Shown: positions 1 through 7,396 of the stretch, piece by piece
Numbering within the stretch: position 1 is the stretch's first letter
Layout of the letters: each line of letters opens with the position of its first letter
Source: JACKOB01 sp024234575
Lineage (GTDB): Bacteria; Pseudomonadota; Gammaproteobacteria; Pseudomonadales; Oleiphilaceae
Length of the DNA stretch: 64,000 bases
Assembly (NCBI GenBank): GCA_051208035.1
Contig: JBPJFZ010000002.1
Span: forward strand, 1-64,000
Direction of reading: 5' to 3'
Translations under genes and position numbers: made by a program
Notes under the pieces: model-generated
Told to the model about the DNA's origin: nothing
Seen by the model: the letters and a program-made list of their open reading frames with translations, nothing else
Databases searched by the model: none

Positions 1-195
1 GTCATTAATTTGTTCGCTAAGCTCCGGTTCTACAAAACTGCTGGAGGTTGCTTTGATGCTGTCGAGAACAAGGTGTTGCTGCACCGATTCAGGTAAAAAT
101 GCCTGAAAGAACTCGGTTGCAACAGGCAGCTGTTGCATAATGCCGCGAAAAAAACGGTCATGGGGGTTGGGGATGCTGGGCTTCTTGCCGGTCAT
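1..195 (-). CDS. Rpn family recombination-promoting nuclease, partial (N-terminus only)
   Basis: The minus strand reads an open frame from ATG at 195 off the left edge (65 codons). It starts MTGKKPSIPNPHDRFFRG and continues through LPESVQQHLVLDSI to SSFVEPELSEQIND. The pattern PHDxFFR, then FLPE, then SFVEPEL is that of Rpn (PF04754, PD-(D/E)XK fold) proteins, which are often mislabelled transposases. The D of the final ND lines up with the first catalytic aspartate of the family (TD in RpnA). AAAAAGGA lies about 9 nt upstream of the ATG. Catalytic C-terminal residues are outside the window, so activity cannot be judged. Members nick DNA and promote RecA-independent recombination. Confidence 0.75.
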   Translation of the reverse strand, partial: MTGKKPSIPNPHDRFFRGIMQQLPVATEFFQAFLPESVQQHLVLDSIKATSSSFVEPELSEQIND

Positions 196-290
196 CAGGT
201 AAATCCTTTTTACTGAAATGATGATTGCGTGATGCTAATGCGTCTATGGGGGGCAGTCAATTGATGGGTGTCGAAACTGCTGTTAGCTGT

Positions 291-731
291 TTAGATATCG
301 CTGTTGGCGTATTGTTTGAGAAATGCAGCACTCAATGCAGACATTTTTGATAAGTGGATGCCCAGCGTAAAACCTGCGGAGTTTATGCTGGAGTGCTTCA
401 CTTCGCCAATCGCGGTAAGCAGCCGCCTTTTACCCTGATAGTACGCGTAGATTTCAACCTTAATAAGCGTCGCTGGGGGCAAATTAGTTTCTACGTTTAC
501 CTGCACGCCTTGTTCAGACACGTTGCCTGTCATGCCCACATAAGTGGCGTTTTTGATGGTTTGCAGGGTACAGCGCCAGCGCGCATTGCGGCGCTTAAAC
601 ACCCGACGATTGGGTGCTGCACCTTTCTCATGCAAATTTGAATGCGTGAGGTCATCGTGATCTGCAGTTGTGTGATCGATCAAAGTTATACCCTTTAAAA
701 CTGTCCGTGCAGAAGACGCGGAGTATGCCAT
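291..731 (-). CDS. PilZ domain protein
   Basis: This 146-residue protein has about 40 poorly conserved N-terminal residues followed by a PilZ domain. The c-di-GMP signature is present: an arginine-rich RRVFKRRNAR stretch (RxxxR) near residues 42-51, then GNVSEQGVQV, the (D/N)xSxxG motif, near residues 69-78. The rest of the predicted beta barrel follows (IKVEIYAYYQG, GEVKHSSI, FTLGIHL). It should bind c-di-GMP as a cytosolic effector; the target is not evident. It stands alone between the Rpn fragment and amtB. A second PilZ protein is encoded at 38799-39236. No convincing ribosome binding site decides the start. Confidence 0.85.
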   Translation of the reverse strand: MAYSASSARTVLKGITLIDHTTADHDDLTHSNLHEKGAAPNRRVFKRRNARWRCTLQTIKNATYVGMTGNVSEQGVQVNVETNLPPATLIKVEIYAYYQGKRRLLTAIGEVKHSSINSAGFTLGIHLSKMSALSAAFLKQYANSDI

Positions 732-842
732 AAAACATAGATCGGTTATGTCAGATTATGTAGTGTTTTTGCTTCTTAAATTTAACGTAGATGTGGGTAT
801 GGTGTGGTCAGTGATGGATGAAGTGGCAGTGCAATTTTTAAA

Positions 843-872
843 GTAAAAAAAAGCGCCTCCGAAGAGACGCTT
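843..872 (-). terminator. Rho-independent terminator of glnK-amtB
   Basis: On the minus strand AAGCGTCTC and GAGGCGCTT form a 9-bp stem (one G-T pair) closed by a TTCG tetraloop, followed by a run of seven or more T. It lies just after the amtB stop codon. Confidence 0.9.
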
Positions 873-893
873 TGTTTGTACCTGCTAAGAGTC

Positions 894-2159
894 TTACTTG
901 TTGCAGAACTCTGGATATGCTTCCATACCGCACTCTGCCAGGTCGACACCTTCGTACTCTTCTTCTTCGCTGACACGGATGCCCATGACTGCTTTGATGA
1001 TGCCCCATACTACCAGTGACGCACCAAATACCCAGCCGAAGATGGTGGCTGCGCCGATCAGCTGACCGCTGAAGCTCACATCGCTGTTGGTTAGTGGTAC
1101 CAGCAACAGGCCGAGCAAACCACATGCACCGTGTACAGAGATCGCACCCACTGGATCGTCAATCTTCAGCTTATCAAGCGTGATGATGCTGAATACAACC
1201 AGAACGCCACCGATTGCACCGAAGATGGTTGCTTGCAATGCGCTTGGAGTAGAAGGCTCTGCCGTGATTGCTACCAGGCCAGCCAATGCACCGTTTAGAA
1301 GCATGGTCAAATCTGCTTTACCGAACAGGATACGTGCGGTGATCAATGCTGCGATTGCGCCACCTGCTGCTGCGGCATTCGTGTTCAGGAATACCATTGC
1401 TACCGCGTTGGCGTTGCCGATATCGCCGAGCTTTAGTACAGAACCACCGTTAAAGCCGAACCAGCCCATCCACAGAATGAAGGTACCAAGCGTTGCCAAT
1501 GGCAGGTTCGCACCAGGAATTGCGTTTACTTGACCATTTGCACCGTACTTGCCCTTACGAGCACCCAGCAAAAGTACGCCTGCTAAAGCCGCGGCAGCAC
1601 CTGCCATGTGCACAATGCCTGAGCCTGCGAAATCAGAGAAGCCCAGATCGCCCAGCGTGTACATGCCGAATACTGCTTTACCACCCCAGGTCCAAGAACC
1701 TTCTAGTGGGTAGATAACCGCTGTCATTACCACTGCGAAAGCCAGGAAAGCCCACAGTTTCATACGCTCAGCAACAGCACCAGAAACAATAGACATTGCC
1801 GTTGCAACGAATACTACCTGGAAGAAAAAGTCAGACGCGCCTGAGTAGATTGCACCGCCGGTAAAGCCGTCTTCTCTTTCTGCAAAGCCGGCAAGCGTTG
1901 CATCAACGTCTACAGATTGAATGCCTGAAAGGAAAAGGCTGCCGTCGTACATGATCGCATAACCGCAGACCAGATACATGATGCACGATATCGCAAACAG
2001 TGCGACGTTTTTAGTAAGAATTTCGGTGGTATTTTTACCACGAACCAGACCCGCTTCCAGCATGGCAAAGCCTGCCGCCATCCACATTACCAGTGCACCC
2101 ATCACCAGGAAGTAGAACGTGTCCATTGCATATTGTAGGTGAAATAAATTCTGTTCCAT
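894..2159 (-). CDS. amtB: Ammonium transporter
   Basis: This 421-residue Amt/MEP/Rh family channel has about 11 hydrophobic segments. Family signatures are clear: AMDTFYFLVMGALVMWMAAGFAMLEAG at the N-terminus, GSGIVHMAGAAAALAG with the first pore histidine, and ISVHGACGLLGLL with the second. It conducts ammonium/ammonia across the inner membrane during nitrogen limitation. It lacks an obvious cleaved signal peptide and begins directly with MEQNLFHLQYAMDTF. It lies 48 bp downstream of glnK in the same operon, so its expression should follow the sigma-54/NtrC promoter upstream of glnK, and GlnK should gate it by docking when nitrogen is plentiful. The acidic C-terminal tail (SEEEEYEG) is typical of family members that contact GlnK. 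Confidence 0.96.
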   Translation of the reverse strand: MEQNLFHLQYAMDTFYFLVMGALVMWMAAGFAMLEAGLVRGKNTTEILTKNVALFAISCIMYLVCGYAIMYDGSLFLSGIQSVDVDATLAGFAEREDGFTGGAIYSGASDFFFQVVFVATAMSIVSGAVAERMKLWAFLAFAVVMTAVIYPLEGSWTWGGKAVFGMYTLGDLGFSDFAGSGIVHMAGAAAALAGVLLLGARKGKYGANGQVNAIPGANLPLATLGTFILWMGWFGFNGGSVLKLGDIGNANAVAMVFLNTNAAAAGGAIAALITARILFGKADLTMLLNGALAGLVAITAEPSTPSALQATIFGAIGGVLVVFSIITLDKLKIDDPVGAISVHGACGLLGLLLVPLTNSDVSFSGQLIGAATIFGWVFGASLVVWGIIKAVMGIRVSEEEEYEGVDLAECGMEAYPEFCNK

Positions 2160-2207
2160 CTTAAGCCCTCCGCACTAGGCCTTTGATTTAAATTTTAGGT
2201 TTGAAGA

Positions 2208-2546
2208 TCAGATCGCGTCAGTGCCGGTTTCGCCGGTACGTATACGAATAGCCTGTTCGAGAGAGGTCACGAAAATCTTGCCATCACCAATTTTGCCGGT
2301 GTTAGCTGCTTTGGTAATCGCTTCGATAACCTGGTCAGTCAGATCGCTGCTGATTGCTACTTCCAGTTTTACTTTAGGAAGAAAATCAACCACGTACTCT
2401 GCACCACGATAAAGTTCGGTGTGGCCTTTTTGTCTGCCAAAACCTTTAACTTCAGTTACGGTAACGCCTTGCACACCAATCTCTGAAAGTGCTTCACGCA
2501 CATCGTCGAGCTTGAATGGCTTAATAACGGCTGTCACTAATTTCAT
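2208..2546 (-). CDS. glnK: Nitrogen regulatory protein P-II
   Basis: This is a 112-residue PII protein of canonical length once the start is placed at ATG 2546, which has AAGGAG six bases upstream; an in-frame start eight codons earlier has no such site. Tyr51 in the T-loop (ELYRGAEY) is the uridylylation site used by GlnD. KIGDGKIFV is the C-terminal PROSITE-type signature. PII trimers sense ATP/ADP and 2-oxoglutarate, report nitrogen status to NtrB and GlnE, and plug AmtB. It is first in the glnK-amtB operon, so the GlnK type is a better call than GlnB. Confidence 0.95.
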   Translation of the reverse strand: MKLVTAVIKPFKLDDVREALSEIGVQGVTVTEVKGFGRQKGHTELYRGAEYVVDFLPKVKLEVAISSDLTDQVIEAITKAANTGKIGDGKIFVTSLEQAIRIRTGETGTDAI

Positions 2547-2603
2547 ATTTTTCTCCTTAATACCCGCCAAGTTGGAAAAGTTTGGATTTCTGAGCTTTAA
2601 AAA

Positions 2604-2625
2604 CGCACAAGTTTAAAACTGTGCG
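2604..2625. other. Stem-loop in the glnK leader
   Basis: GCACAAGTTTAAAACTGTGC, flanked by C and G, is a near-perfect dyad (CGCACA pairs with TGTGCG). It falls between the predicted sigma-54 start site (about 2633) and the glnK ATG, so it would be in the untranslated leader. It could be an mRNA hairpin or a protein site; neither is shown. Confidence 0.45.
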
Positions 2626-2641
2626 GATTTTGTGCGTATTA

Positions 2642-2658
2642 ATGCATCAGTTGTGCCA
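2642..2658 (-). promoter_or_regulatory. Sigma-54 promoter for glnK-amtB
   Basis: On the minus strand the sequence is TGGCACAACTGATGCAT. The invariant GG and GC are 12 bp apart, and the -24 element TGGCAC is exact; the -12 element ATGCA differs by one base from TTGCA. The predicted start is near 2633, about 87 nt before the glnK ATG. Confidence 0.85.
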
Positions 2659-2793
2659 AACATAGATAAATCATATAAAACAAAGTGTTATGAAAATAAA
2701 ATTTATGAATGCTTTTTGCTAAGGCCCAATTATAGCGCATGCTTTCGTTGTATGAACCAATGTGGAGCGCAAAAAGCGAGCGGCTTTATATAT

Positions 2794-2810
2794 TGCACCA
2801 AATATGTGCA
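2794..2810. promoter_or_regulatory. NtrC binding site (enhancer) for glnK-amtB
   Basis: TGCACCAAATATGTGCA is a 17-bp dyad with perfect TGCAC/GTGCA arms, the known NtrC consensus. It is centred about 169 bp upstream of the predicted sigma-54 start, a normal enhancer distance. Confidence 0.8.
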
Positions 2811-2959
2811 TTATGGGTGGGTCACCTCATTAGCATCGATATTTTGATTCTATACAAGCATTGATAAAACGACTTTATTTTAAGAGTTTGCTAGAATCGG
2901 CGACATTATAGGCAGATAAAGCCGTCTGTTATCAATGAGTCTTTTAAAGGAGTTTGCCA

Positions 2960-3217
2960 GTGCTCACGCCACAGCAGTTATTTAGTGCTATTAATGATCA
3001 AATCGGACAGGTGTTACCTGGTGTTGCCAAGCATGCCCAGGAAGATTTTCATAACCATTTAAAGATTGTCGTCGCCAGCGTACTGTCAAAGCTTGATCTG
3101 GTTACTCGGGAAGAGTTTGATACACAGGTCGAAGTGTTGCGCAAAACCAGAGAGAAGGTTGAAAGACTCGAAAAGGTCGTTGCAGAACTTGAAGCCCAGT
3201 CAGGGTCGAAAGCTTAA
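2960..3217 (+). CDS. ubiK: Ubiquinone biosynthesis accessory factor UbiK (BMFP family)
   Basis: This is an 85-residue membrane-fusogenic-type protein. An amphipathic N-terminal half (LTPQQLFSAINDQIGQVLPG) is followed by a leucine-heptad coiled coil (TREEFDTQVEVLRKTREKVERLEKVVAELE). That is the UbiK/YqiC layout; UbiK trimerises and binds UbiJ in the soluble ubiquinone metabolon. GTG at 2960 is chosen because AAAGGAG sits seven bases upstream. A TTG two codons earlier would be only 1-2 bases from that site. It is transcribed away from glnK and is followed 65 bp later by comM. Confidence 0.88.
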   Translation: MLTPQQLFSAINDQIGQVLPGVAKHAQEDFHNHLKIVVASVLSKLDLVTREEFDTQVEVLRKTREKVERLEKVVAELEAQSGSKA

Positions 3218-3282
3218 GAATTATTTTTGCTGGCAAGGATTGCGAGCATGTCAGGTTACAGACCATCTCCAAGGAAGGAATC

Positions 3283-4797
3283 ATGTCACTTTCAATTATC
3301 TATTCTCGCGCACAGCTGGGAGTTATCGCACCCGCTGTTACTGTCGAAACACATATTGCCAATGGCTTACCTTGTCTTTCTATTGTTGGGCTGCCCGAAG
3401 CGGCGGTGAAAGAAAGTAAAGACCGGGTAAGAAGTGCGCTGGTAAATTCGGGCTTCAGCTTTCCCAACCGTAAAATCACCATTAACCTCGCCCCTGCGGA
3501 CTTACCCAAAAGTGGTGGTCGTTATGATTTGGCGATAGCCATGGGGGTACTGCTCGCCACCGGGCAGGTGCCATCGGCGAAAATTACCAACATCGAGTTT
3601 ATTGGCGAACTGGCACTGTCTGGTGATATCCGTCCGGTTAGTGGTGTGTTATCCGCCAGTGCTGCCTGCGCAGAAGCAGGGCATGTGCTGGTCTTGCCTG
3701 CCGAGAATGCCGCTGAAGCGAGCTTGTATGCAGGGGTAAAGTTAATACCCGCCAAGAGTCTGAGTGAGCTTTGTCATTGGCTGACCATGGATGAGTCACT
3801 GCCTCTGTTCTTACCCGCCGATCGTGGCCGGCAGGTAACTATTACCTATCCTGATTTCAGTGAGGTCAGAGGGCAGTTTCAAGCGAAGCGAGCACTGGAG
3901 ATCGCTGCAGCAGGCAGCCATAATATCTTGTTATTTGGGCCACCGGGGACGGGCAAAAGTATGTTGGCGTCGCGGCTGCCAGGGATTTTACCGCCACTGA
4001 CGGCTGATGAAGCCTTGGAGGTGGCAACCGTGCATTCAGTTGCCGGTATGACGATCCGCGTTGATGACTGGGCGCGGCGGCCTTTTCGTAGCCCGCACCA
4101 CACAGCCTCTGCGGTAGCTTTGGTAGGGGGAGGATCTCACCCCAAGCCGGGAGAGATTTCCCTGGCGCATCGGGGGGTACTGTTTTTAGATGAGTTTCCT
4201 GAATATGACAGAAAGGTGATCGAGGTGTTACGAGAGCCATTAGAAAGCCGGGAAATCGTAATTTCCCGTGCGGCGGGCAGGTTAACATTTCCGGCCAATT
4301 TCCAGTTGGTAGCCGCGATGAACCCCTGTCCTTGTGGTTATGCAGGTCACCCTACAGTTGCCTGCTCTGATTCGGTGGCACAAATTGAACGCTATCGGGG
4401 AAAAATTTCCGGGCCTATGCTTGATCGGTTTGATATTCAGGTAGAAGTACCGCCTCAGGAAGCGAAAATTTTTACCCGGCGGCCTGATGCAGAAGAAAGC
4501 ACTGAGGTGATCAGGTCTCGTGTGGCCCGTGCCCGATTAGCGCAGATGCGGCGGGGTAAGGTCAATGCTGAGTTAACACCAACCGATCTGCAAGAGGTGG
4601 CAGAGATCGACGGGCAGGCAATGCAGTTTCTTGAGCAAGCCGTTAGTCGATTAAATCTATCGGCGCGCGCCATTCACCGCATCATGCGTGTAGGCAGAAC
4701 GATTGCCGATTTAGCCGGTGAAACTACTGTGTCACGCAATCACATTGCGGAGGCAATTGGCTACCGTAAATACGATCGCAGCTTAAAGCCACTTTGA
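3283..4797 (+). CDS. comM: YifB/ComM family Mg chelatase-like AAA+ ATPase
   Basis: This 504-residue protein has an N-terminal Lon-protease-like ChlI domain (residues ~1-170) and an AAA+ Mg-chelatase domain. Walker A is GPPGTGKS at 219-226 and Walker B VLFLDE at 299-304. The MNPCPCGY motif and C-terminal helical lid (LNLSARAIHRIMRVGRTIADL) are also present. In Vibrio and other gammaproteobacteria ComM is a hexameric helicase that drives branch migration during natural transformation; its presence does not by itself prove competence. The ATG has AAGGAA seven to nine bases upstream. The length is the family norm. Confidence 0.95.
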   Translation: MSLSIIYSRAQLGVIAPAVTVETHIANGLPCLSIVGLPEAAVKESKDRVRSALVNSGFSFPNRKITINLAPADLPKSGGRYDLAIAMGVLLATGQVPSAKITNIEFIGELALSGDIRPVSGVLSASAACAEAGHVLVLPAENAAEASLYAGVKLIPAKSLSELCHWLTMDESLPLFLPADRGRQVTITYPDFSEVRGQFQAKRALEIAAAGSHNILLFGPPGTGKSMLASRLPGILPPLTADEALEVATVHSVAGMTIRVDDWARRPFRSPHHTASAVALVGGGSHPKPGEISLAHRGVLFLDEFPEYDRKVIEVLREPLESREIVISRAAGRLTFPANFQLVAAMNPCPCGYAGHPTVACSDSVAQIERYRGKISGPMLDRFDIQVEVPPQEAKIFTRRPDAEESTEVIRSRVARARLAQMRRGKVNAELTPTDLQEVAEIDGQAMQFLEQAVSRLNLSARAIHRIMRVGRTIADLAGETTVSRNHIAEAIGYRKYDRSLKPL

Positions 4798-4860
4798 GTC
4801 TAATGATGCAGAGGTAAGTGACCACACCGCGCAGGGCGGTGTGTCGAGCAGACTTGAAGA

Positions 4861-5163
4861 TTACTTTCGCAGTGGGTTGTCGAAGTCCAGAGGCTTGAGG
4901 GTATTGGCCACAGACCAATAGAAACCTTTTTTAACTGCTTTGACCTGCCGTTTGTAGTTCTTGCGATCGGCATCGTCTGGCAGCATAAAATATAGCTCAT
5001 CGGGTTCCAGTGTTAGTGAGTCATTAAACGCAACTTTGGTTGCCGCATCAGGCAAGTCTTTTGCAAAAGTTGGCGTCACTGTCATGGCCATCGCTATTAA
5101 AAAAGTGATGGCGGCTATAATTTCAACAGCCTTTGATCGAGAGAAGCGATTGTCAGCACCCAT
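4861..5163 (-). CDS. Hypothetical secreted or membrane-anchored protein
   Basis: This 100-residue protein has a basic N-terminus and one hydrophobic segment (residues ~14-32, VEIIAAITFLIAMAMTVTP) ending in TFA-KDL. That fits a signal peptide or single anchor. The remaining ~65 residues are charged (DDADRKNYKRQVKAVKKGFYWSVANTL) and would be periplasmic. I recognise no family. A strong GGAGG eight bases before ATG 5163 supports translation. It lies downstream of and convergent with comM and upstream of nothing obvious. Confidence 0.6.
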   Translation of the reverse strand: MGADNRFSRSKAVEIIAAITFLIAMAMTVTPTFAKDLPDAATKVAFNDSLTLEPDELYFMLPDDADRKNYKRQVKAVKKGFYWSVANTLKPLDFDNPLRK

Positions 5164-5329
5164 TTTCTACCTCCGGTATTAACCAAGCGTTGGCCGCTGC
5201 CAATATTGCAGGCAATACAAGCAGCGCCATTACTATAGTTATCGACGGAAGATTTCTATGGTTTAGTATTATCCTGTTACGAAATGTACGTTGCCCCAAA
5301 AAAGGTATGCGGTATTGAGTGGAAGATAC

Positions 5330-5353
5330 CTGCCTGAGCCGAACCTCAGGCAG
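5330..5353 (-). terminator. Stem-loop terminator after the nrt operon
   Basis: CTGCCTGAG and CTCAGGCAG are perfect 9-bp arms around a 6-nt loop, 17 bp past the nrtD stop codon. The T tract on the minus strand is weak; on the plus strand an ATTTTG follows. Confidence 0.55.
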
Positions 5354-5370
5354 ATTTTGCCAATGATGTA

Positions 5371-6165
5371 TCAGGCTGCCGCAGGGTGTTTGTGACGCTT
5401 GTGCAAGAAGGTAAGCACTTCGGCACGGTAATGGTTATAGTCAGCCTGGTCTGCCAGTTCGAGGCGTTCTCTTGGTCTGGCAAGATCAACATGCAGCACT
5501 TCACCAATGGTCGCAGCGGGGCCATTGGTCATCATCACTATTCTGTCAGACAGTAAAACCGCTTCGTCAACATCGTGTGTAATCATAATAACGGTGTTGT
5601 TGAGGTCGGTCTGAATTTCCATCAGCGAATCCTGCAAATGAGCGCGTGTGAGTGCATCCAGTGCGCCAAAGGGCTCGTCCATCAGTAAGACTTTTGGTTT
5701 CATCGCCAGTGCTCTGGCAATACCTATTCGTTGTTTCATGCCCCCGGAAATTTCATTGGGCCGTTTACGGGCAGCATGTTCCATGTGTACCAGCTTTAGA
5801 TTATGCATCGTCCAGTCGTGGCGCTCTTGCTTGTCCATTGTCTTCCCGAATACGGTATCCACCGCTAACCGAACATTGTCGTAGCAGCTCAACCAGGGCA
5901 GCAAAGAATGATTCTGAAATACAACTGCCCGTTCGGCACCCGGAGAGTTCACTTCTTTGCCATCAAGAATGACACCGCCGCGGGTTGCCTGATGCAGCCC
6001 TGCAACAATATTGAGCACTGTTGACTTACCGCAGCCCGAGTGGCCGATCAGTGAGACAAACTCGCCCTTGTCGATTTTTAGTGACACATCTTCCAGCGCC
6101 TTAAATGGGCCGTTAGGTGTTGGGAATTCAATTGATACCTGTTCGATACTTAAGTAGGCAGCCAT
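5371..6165 (-). CDS. nrtD: Nitrate ABC transporter, ATP-binding protein
   Basis: This 264-residue single-domain ABC ATPase has Walker A GHSGCGKST (41-49), signature SGGMKQR (140-146), Walker B VLLMDE (159-164), D-loop GALD and switch histidine in MITHDVDEA. The short linker and the ARPRERLEL C-terminal stretch are shared by nitrate/sulfonate/taurine importers. It lacks the fused solute-binding domain of cyanobacterial NrtC, so NrtD-like is the better label. It is the last gene of the nrtA-nrtB-nrtD operon and would energise nitrate uptake. Substrate is inferred from NrtA. Confidence 0.92.
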   Translation of the reverse strand: MAAYLSIEQVSIEFPTPNGPFKALEDVSLKIDKGEFVSLIGHSGCGKSTVLNIVAGLHQATRGGVILDGKEVNSPGAERAVVFQNHSLLPWLSCYDNVRLAVDTVFGKTMDKQERHDWTMHNLKLVHMEHAARKRPNEISGGMKQRIGIARALAMKPKVLLMDEPFGALDALTRAHLQDSLMEIQTDLNNTVIMITHDVDEAVLLSDRIVMMTNGPAATIGEVLHVDLARPRERLELADQADYNHYRAEVLTFLHKRHKHPAAA

Positions 6166-6294
6166 AGCTCCTCCTGCTTCTGCAGCCGCTTTTGACGGTT
6201 GCCGTATGATGTGGTGCCTTTACGTCGATATTGCGTGCAAAGGCTTCAAATTTTGTTTATAGCCCCCGGTGCAGGGGCTTGGGTAAATCAGCTG

Positions 6295-7317
6295 TTAGCG
6301 TAAGATGGCGTTCTTGTCCCAGGACACCATTTTCTTCATCGACAACATGAGTCGATCGAGCACATATCCGATGAGGCCGATGGCAAATACGGCCACCATG
6401 ATTCTGCCCAGTGAGTTTGAGCTGCCGTTTTGAAACTCATCCCAAACGAATTTGCCAAGTCCGGGGTTTTGCGCCAGCATCTCTGCTGCTATCAGCACCA
6501 TCCAGCCCACACCCAGAGAGAGCCTCAGGCCGGTAAATACCATTGGGATTGAAGATGGCAAAACGATCTTGTAGATTTTTCTCCACCAGCCCAGTTGCAA
6601 GACACGGCTAACGTTGATGAGGTCCTTGTCAATACTGGATACCCCCACTGCAGTATTGATCAGCGTTGGCCATAAGCAGCATAGTGTTACGGTGATTGCT
6701 GAGGTGATAAATGATTTCGGGAAGGCCGGGTCATTTGATACATAGACTGCGCTAACCACCATGGTCACAATCGGCAACCAGGCTAATGGTGATACGGGTT
6801 TAAAAATCTGGATTAGCGGATTCACTGCGCTATAAACCGTTTGGTTAAGACCACAGAGAATACCTAGAGGGATGGCAATCGCGCTGGCGATGAGAAAACC
6901 AACGAAGACGGTGATCAGGCTAGTGAATATCTGATCAATAAATGTGGCTCTGCCGTTGTAGGTTCTCCATTTGACCTCAGCGGTCGGGTCCTTTGCCAGT
7001 TTGGCGTCATTACGTATTTGTTGGCGTGCGTAAAAGGCATCTTCTTTAGCTTGTTCTGCTTTGTGTTCGGCCCAGAGGTTCTCTGCTTGTTCCATCACCT
7101 GCGCGGGGCCGGGCAGCGTACCGAGGCTGGTTTCAACCTGCTTGGCACCTAAATCCCATAGTAATAAGAAAGCGAGAAAGGCCAGGACCGGAACGCCAAT
7201 GGATGCAAAAATTGCTTTCAACTGGTTAACCGGGTCTTTTCCCGAGAACAGTTTAAAAAATGGTACGAACCAGCTAAGCCCGTATGACTCCATAAAACTA
7301 AGAATGCGTGTTGTCAT
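6295..7317 (-). CDS. nrtB: Nitrate ABC transporter, permease
   Basis: This 340-residue inner-membrane permease of the NrtB/SsuC type has about six or seven hydrophobic segments. The binding-protein-dependent transport motif is near the C-terminus (VGVSSIDKDLINVSRVLQLG... SIPMVFTGLRLSLGVGWMVLIAAEML). A long hydrophilic stretch (WAEHKAEQAKEDAFYARQQIRNDAK and after) sits between the first and second transmembrane groups, as in proteobacterial NrtB. Start ATG 7317 is preferred because GAGG lies about nine bases upstream; an in-frame start 16 codons earlier lacks one. Second gene of the nrt operon. Confidence 0.92.
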   Translation of the reverse strand: MTTRILSFMESYGLSWFVPFFKLFSGKDPVNQLKAIFASIGVPVLAFLAFLLLWDLGAKQVETSLGTLPGPAQVMEQAENLWAEHKAEQAKEDAFYARQQIRNDAKLAKDPTAEVKWRTYNGRATFIDQIFTSLITVFVGFLIASAIAIPLGILCGLNQTVYSAVNPLIQIFKPVSPLAWLPIVTMVVSAVYVSNDPAFPKSFITSAITVTLCCLWPTLINTAVGVSSIDKDLINVSRVLQLGWWRKIYKIVLPSSIPMVFTGLRLSLGVGWMVLIAAEMLAQNPGLGKFVWDEFQNGSSNSLGRIMVAVFAIGLIGYVLDRLMLSMKKMVSWDKNAILR

Positions 7318-7396
7318 AATATGTACCTCACAGGTCCCCTGACTTTGTGCATGCGGTGGAGGCAACAGCCTCCACCTGTTTTATTACTGCTTTGTG

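Noticed and set aside
838..1717. Several open frames on both strands within amtB (for example 1087-1533 plus)
   Set aside because: They lie inside amtB, whose protein matches its family throughout; the overlapping frames show no motif or ribosome site.
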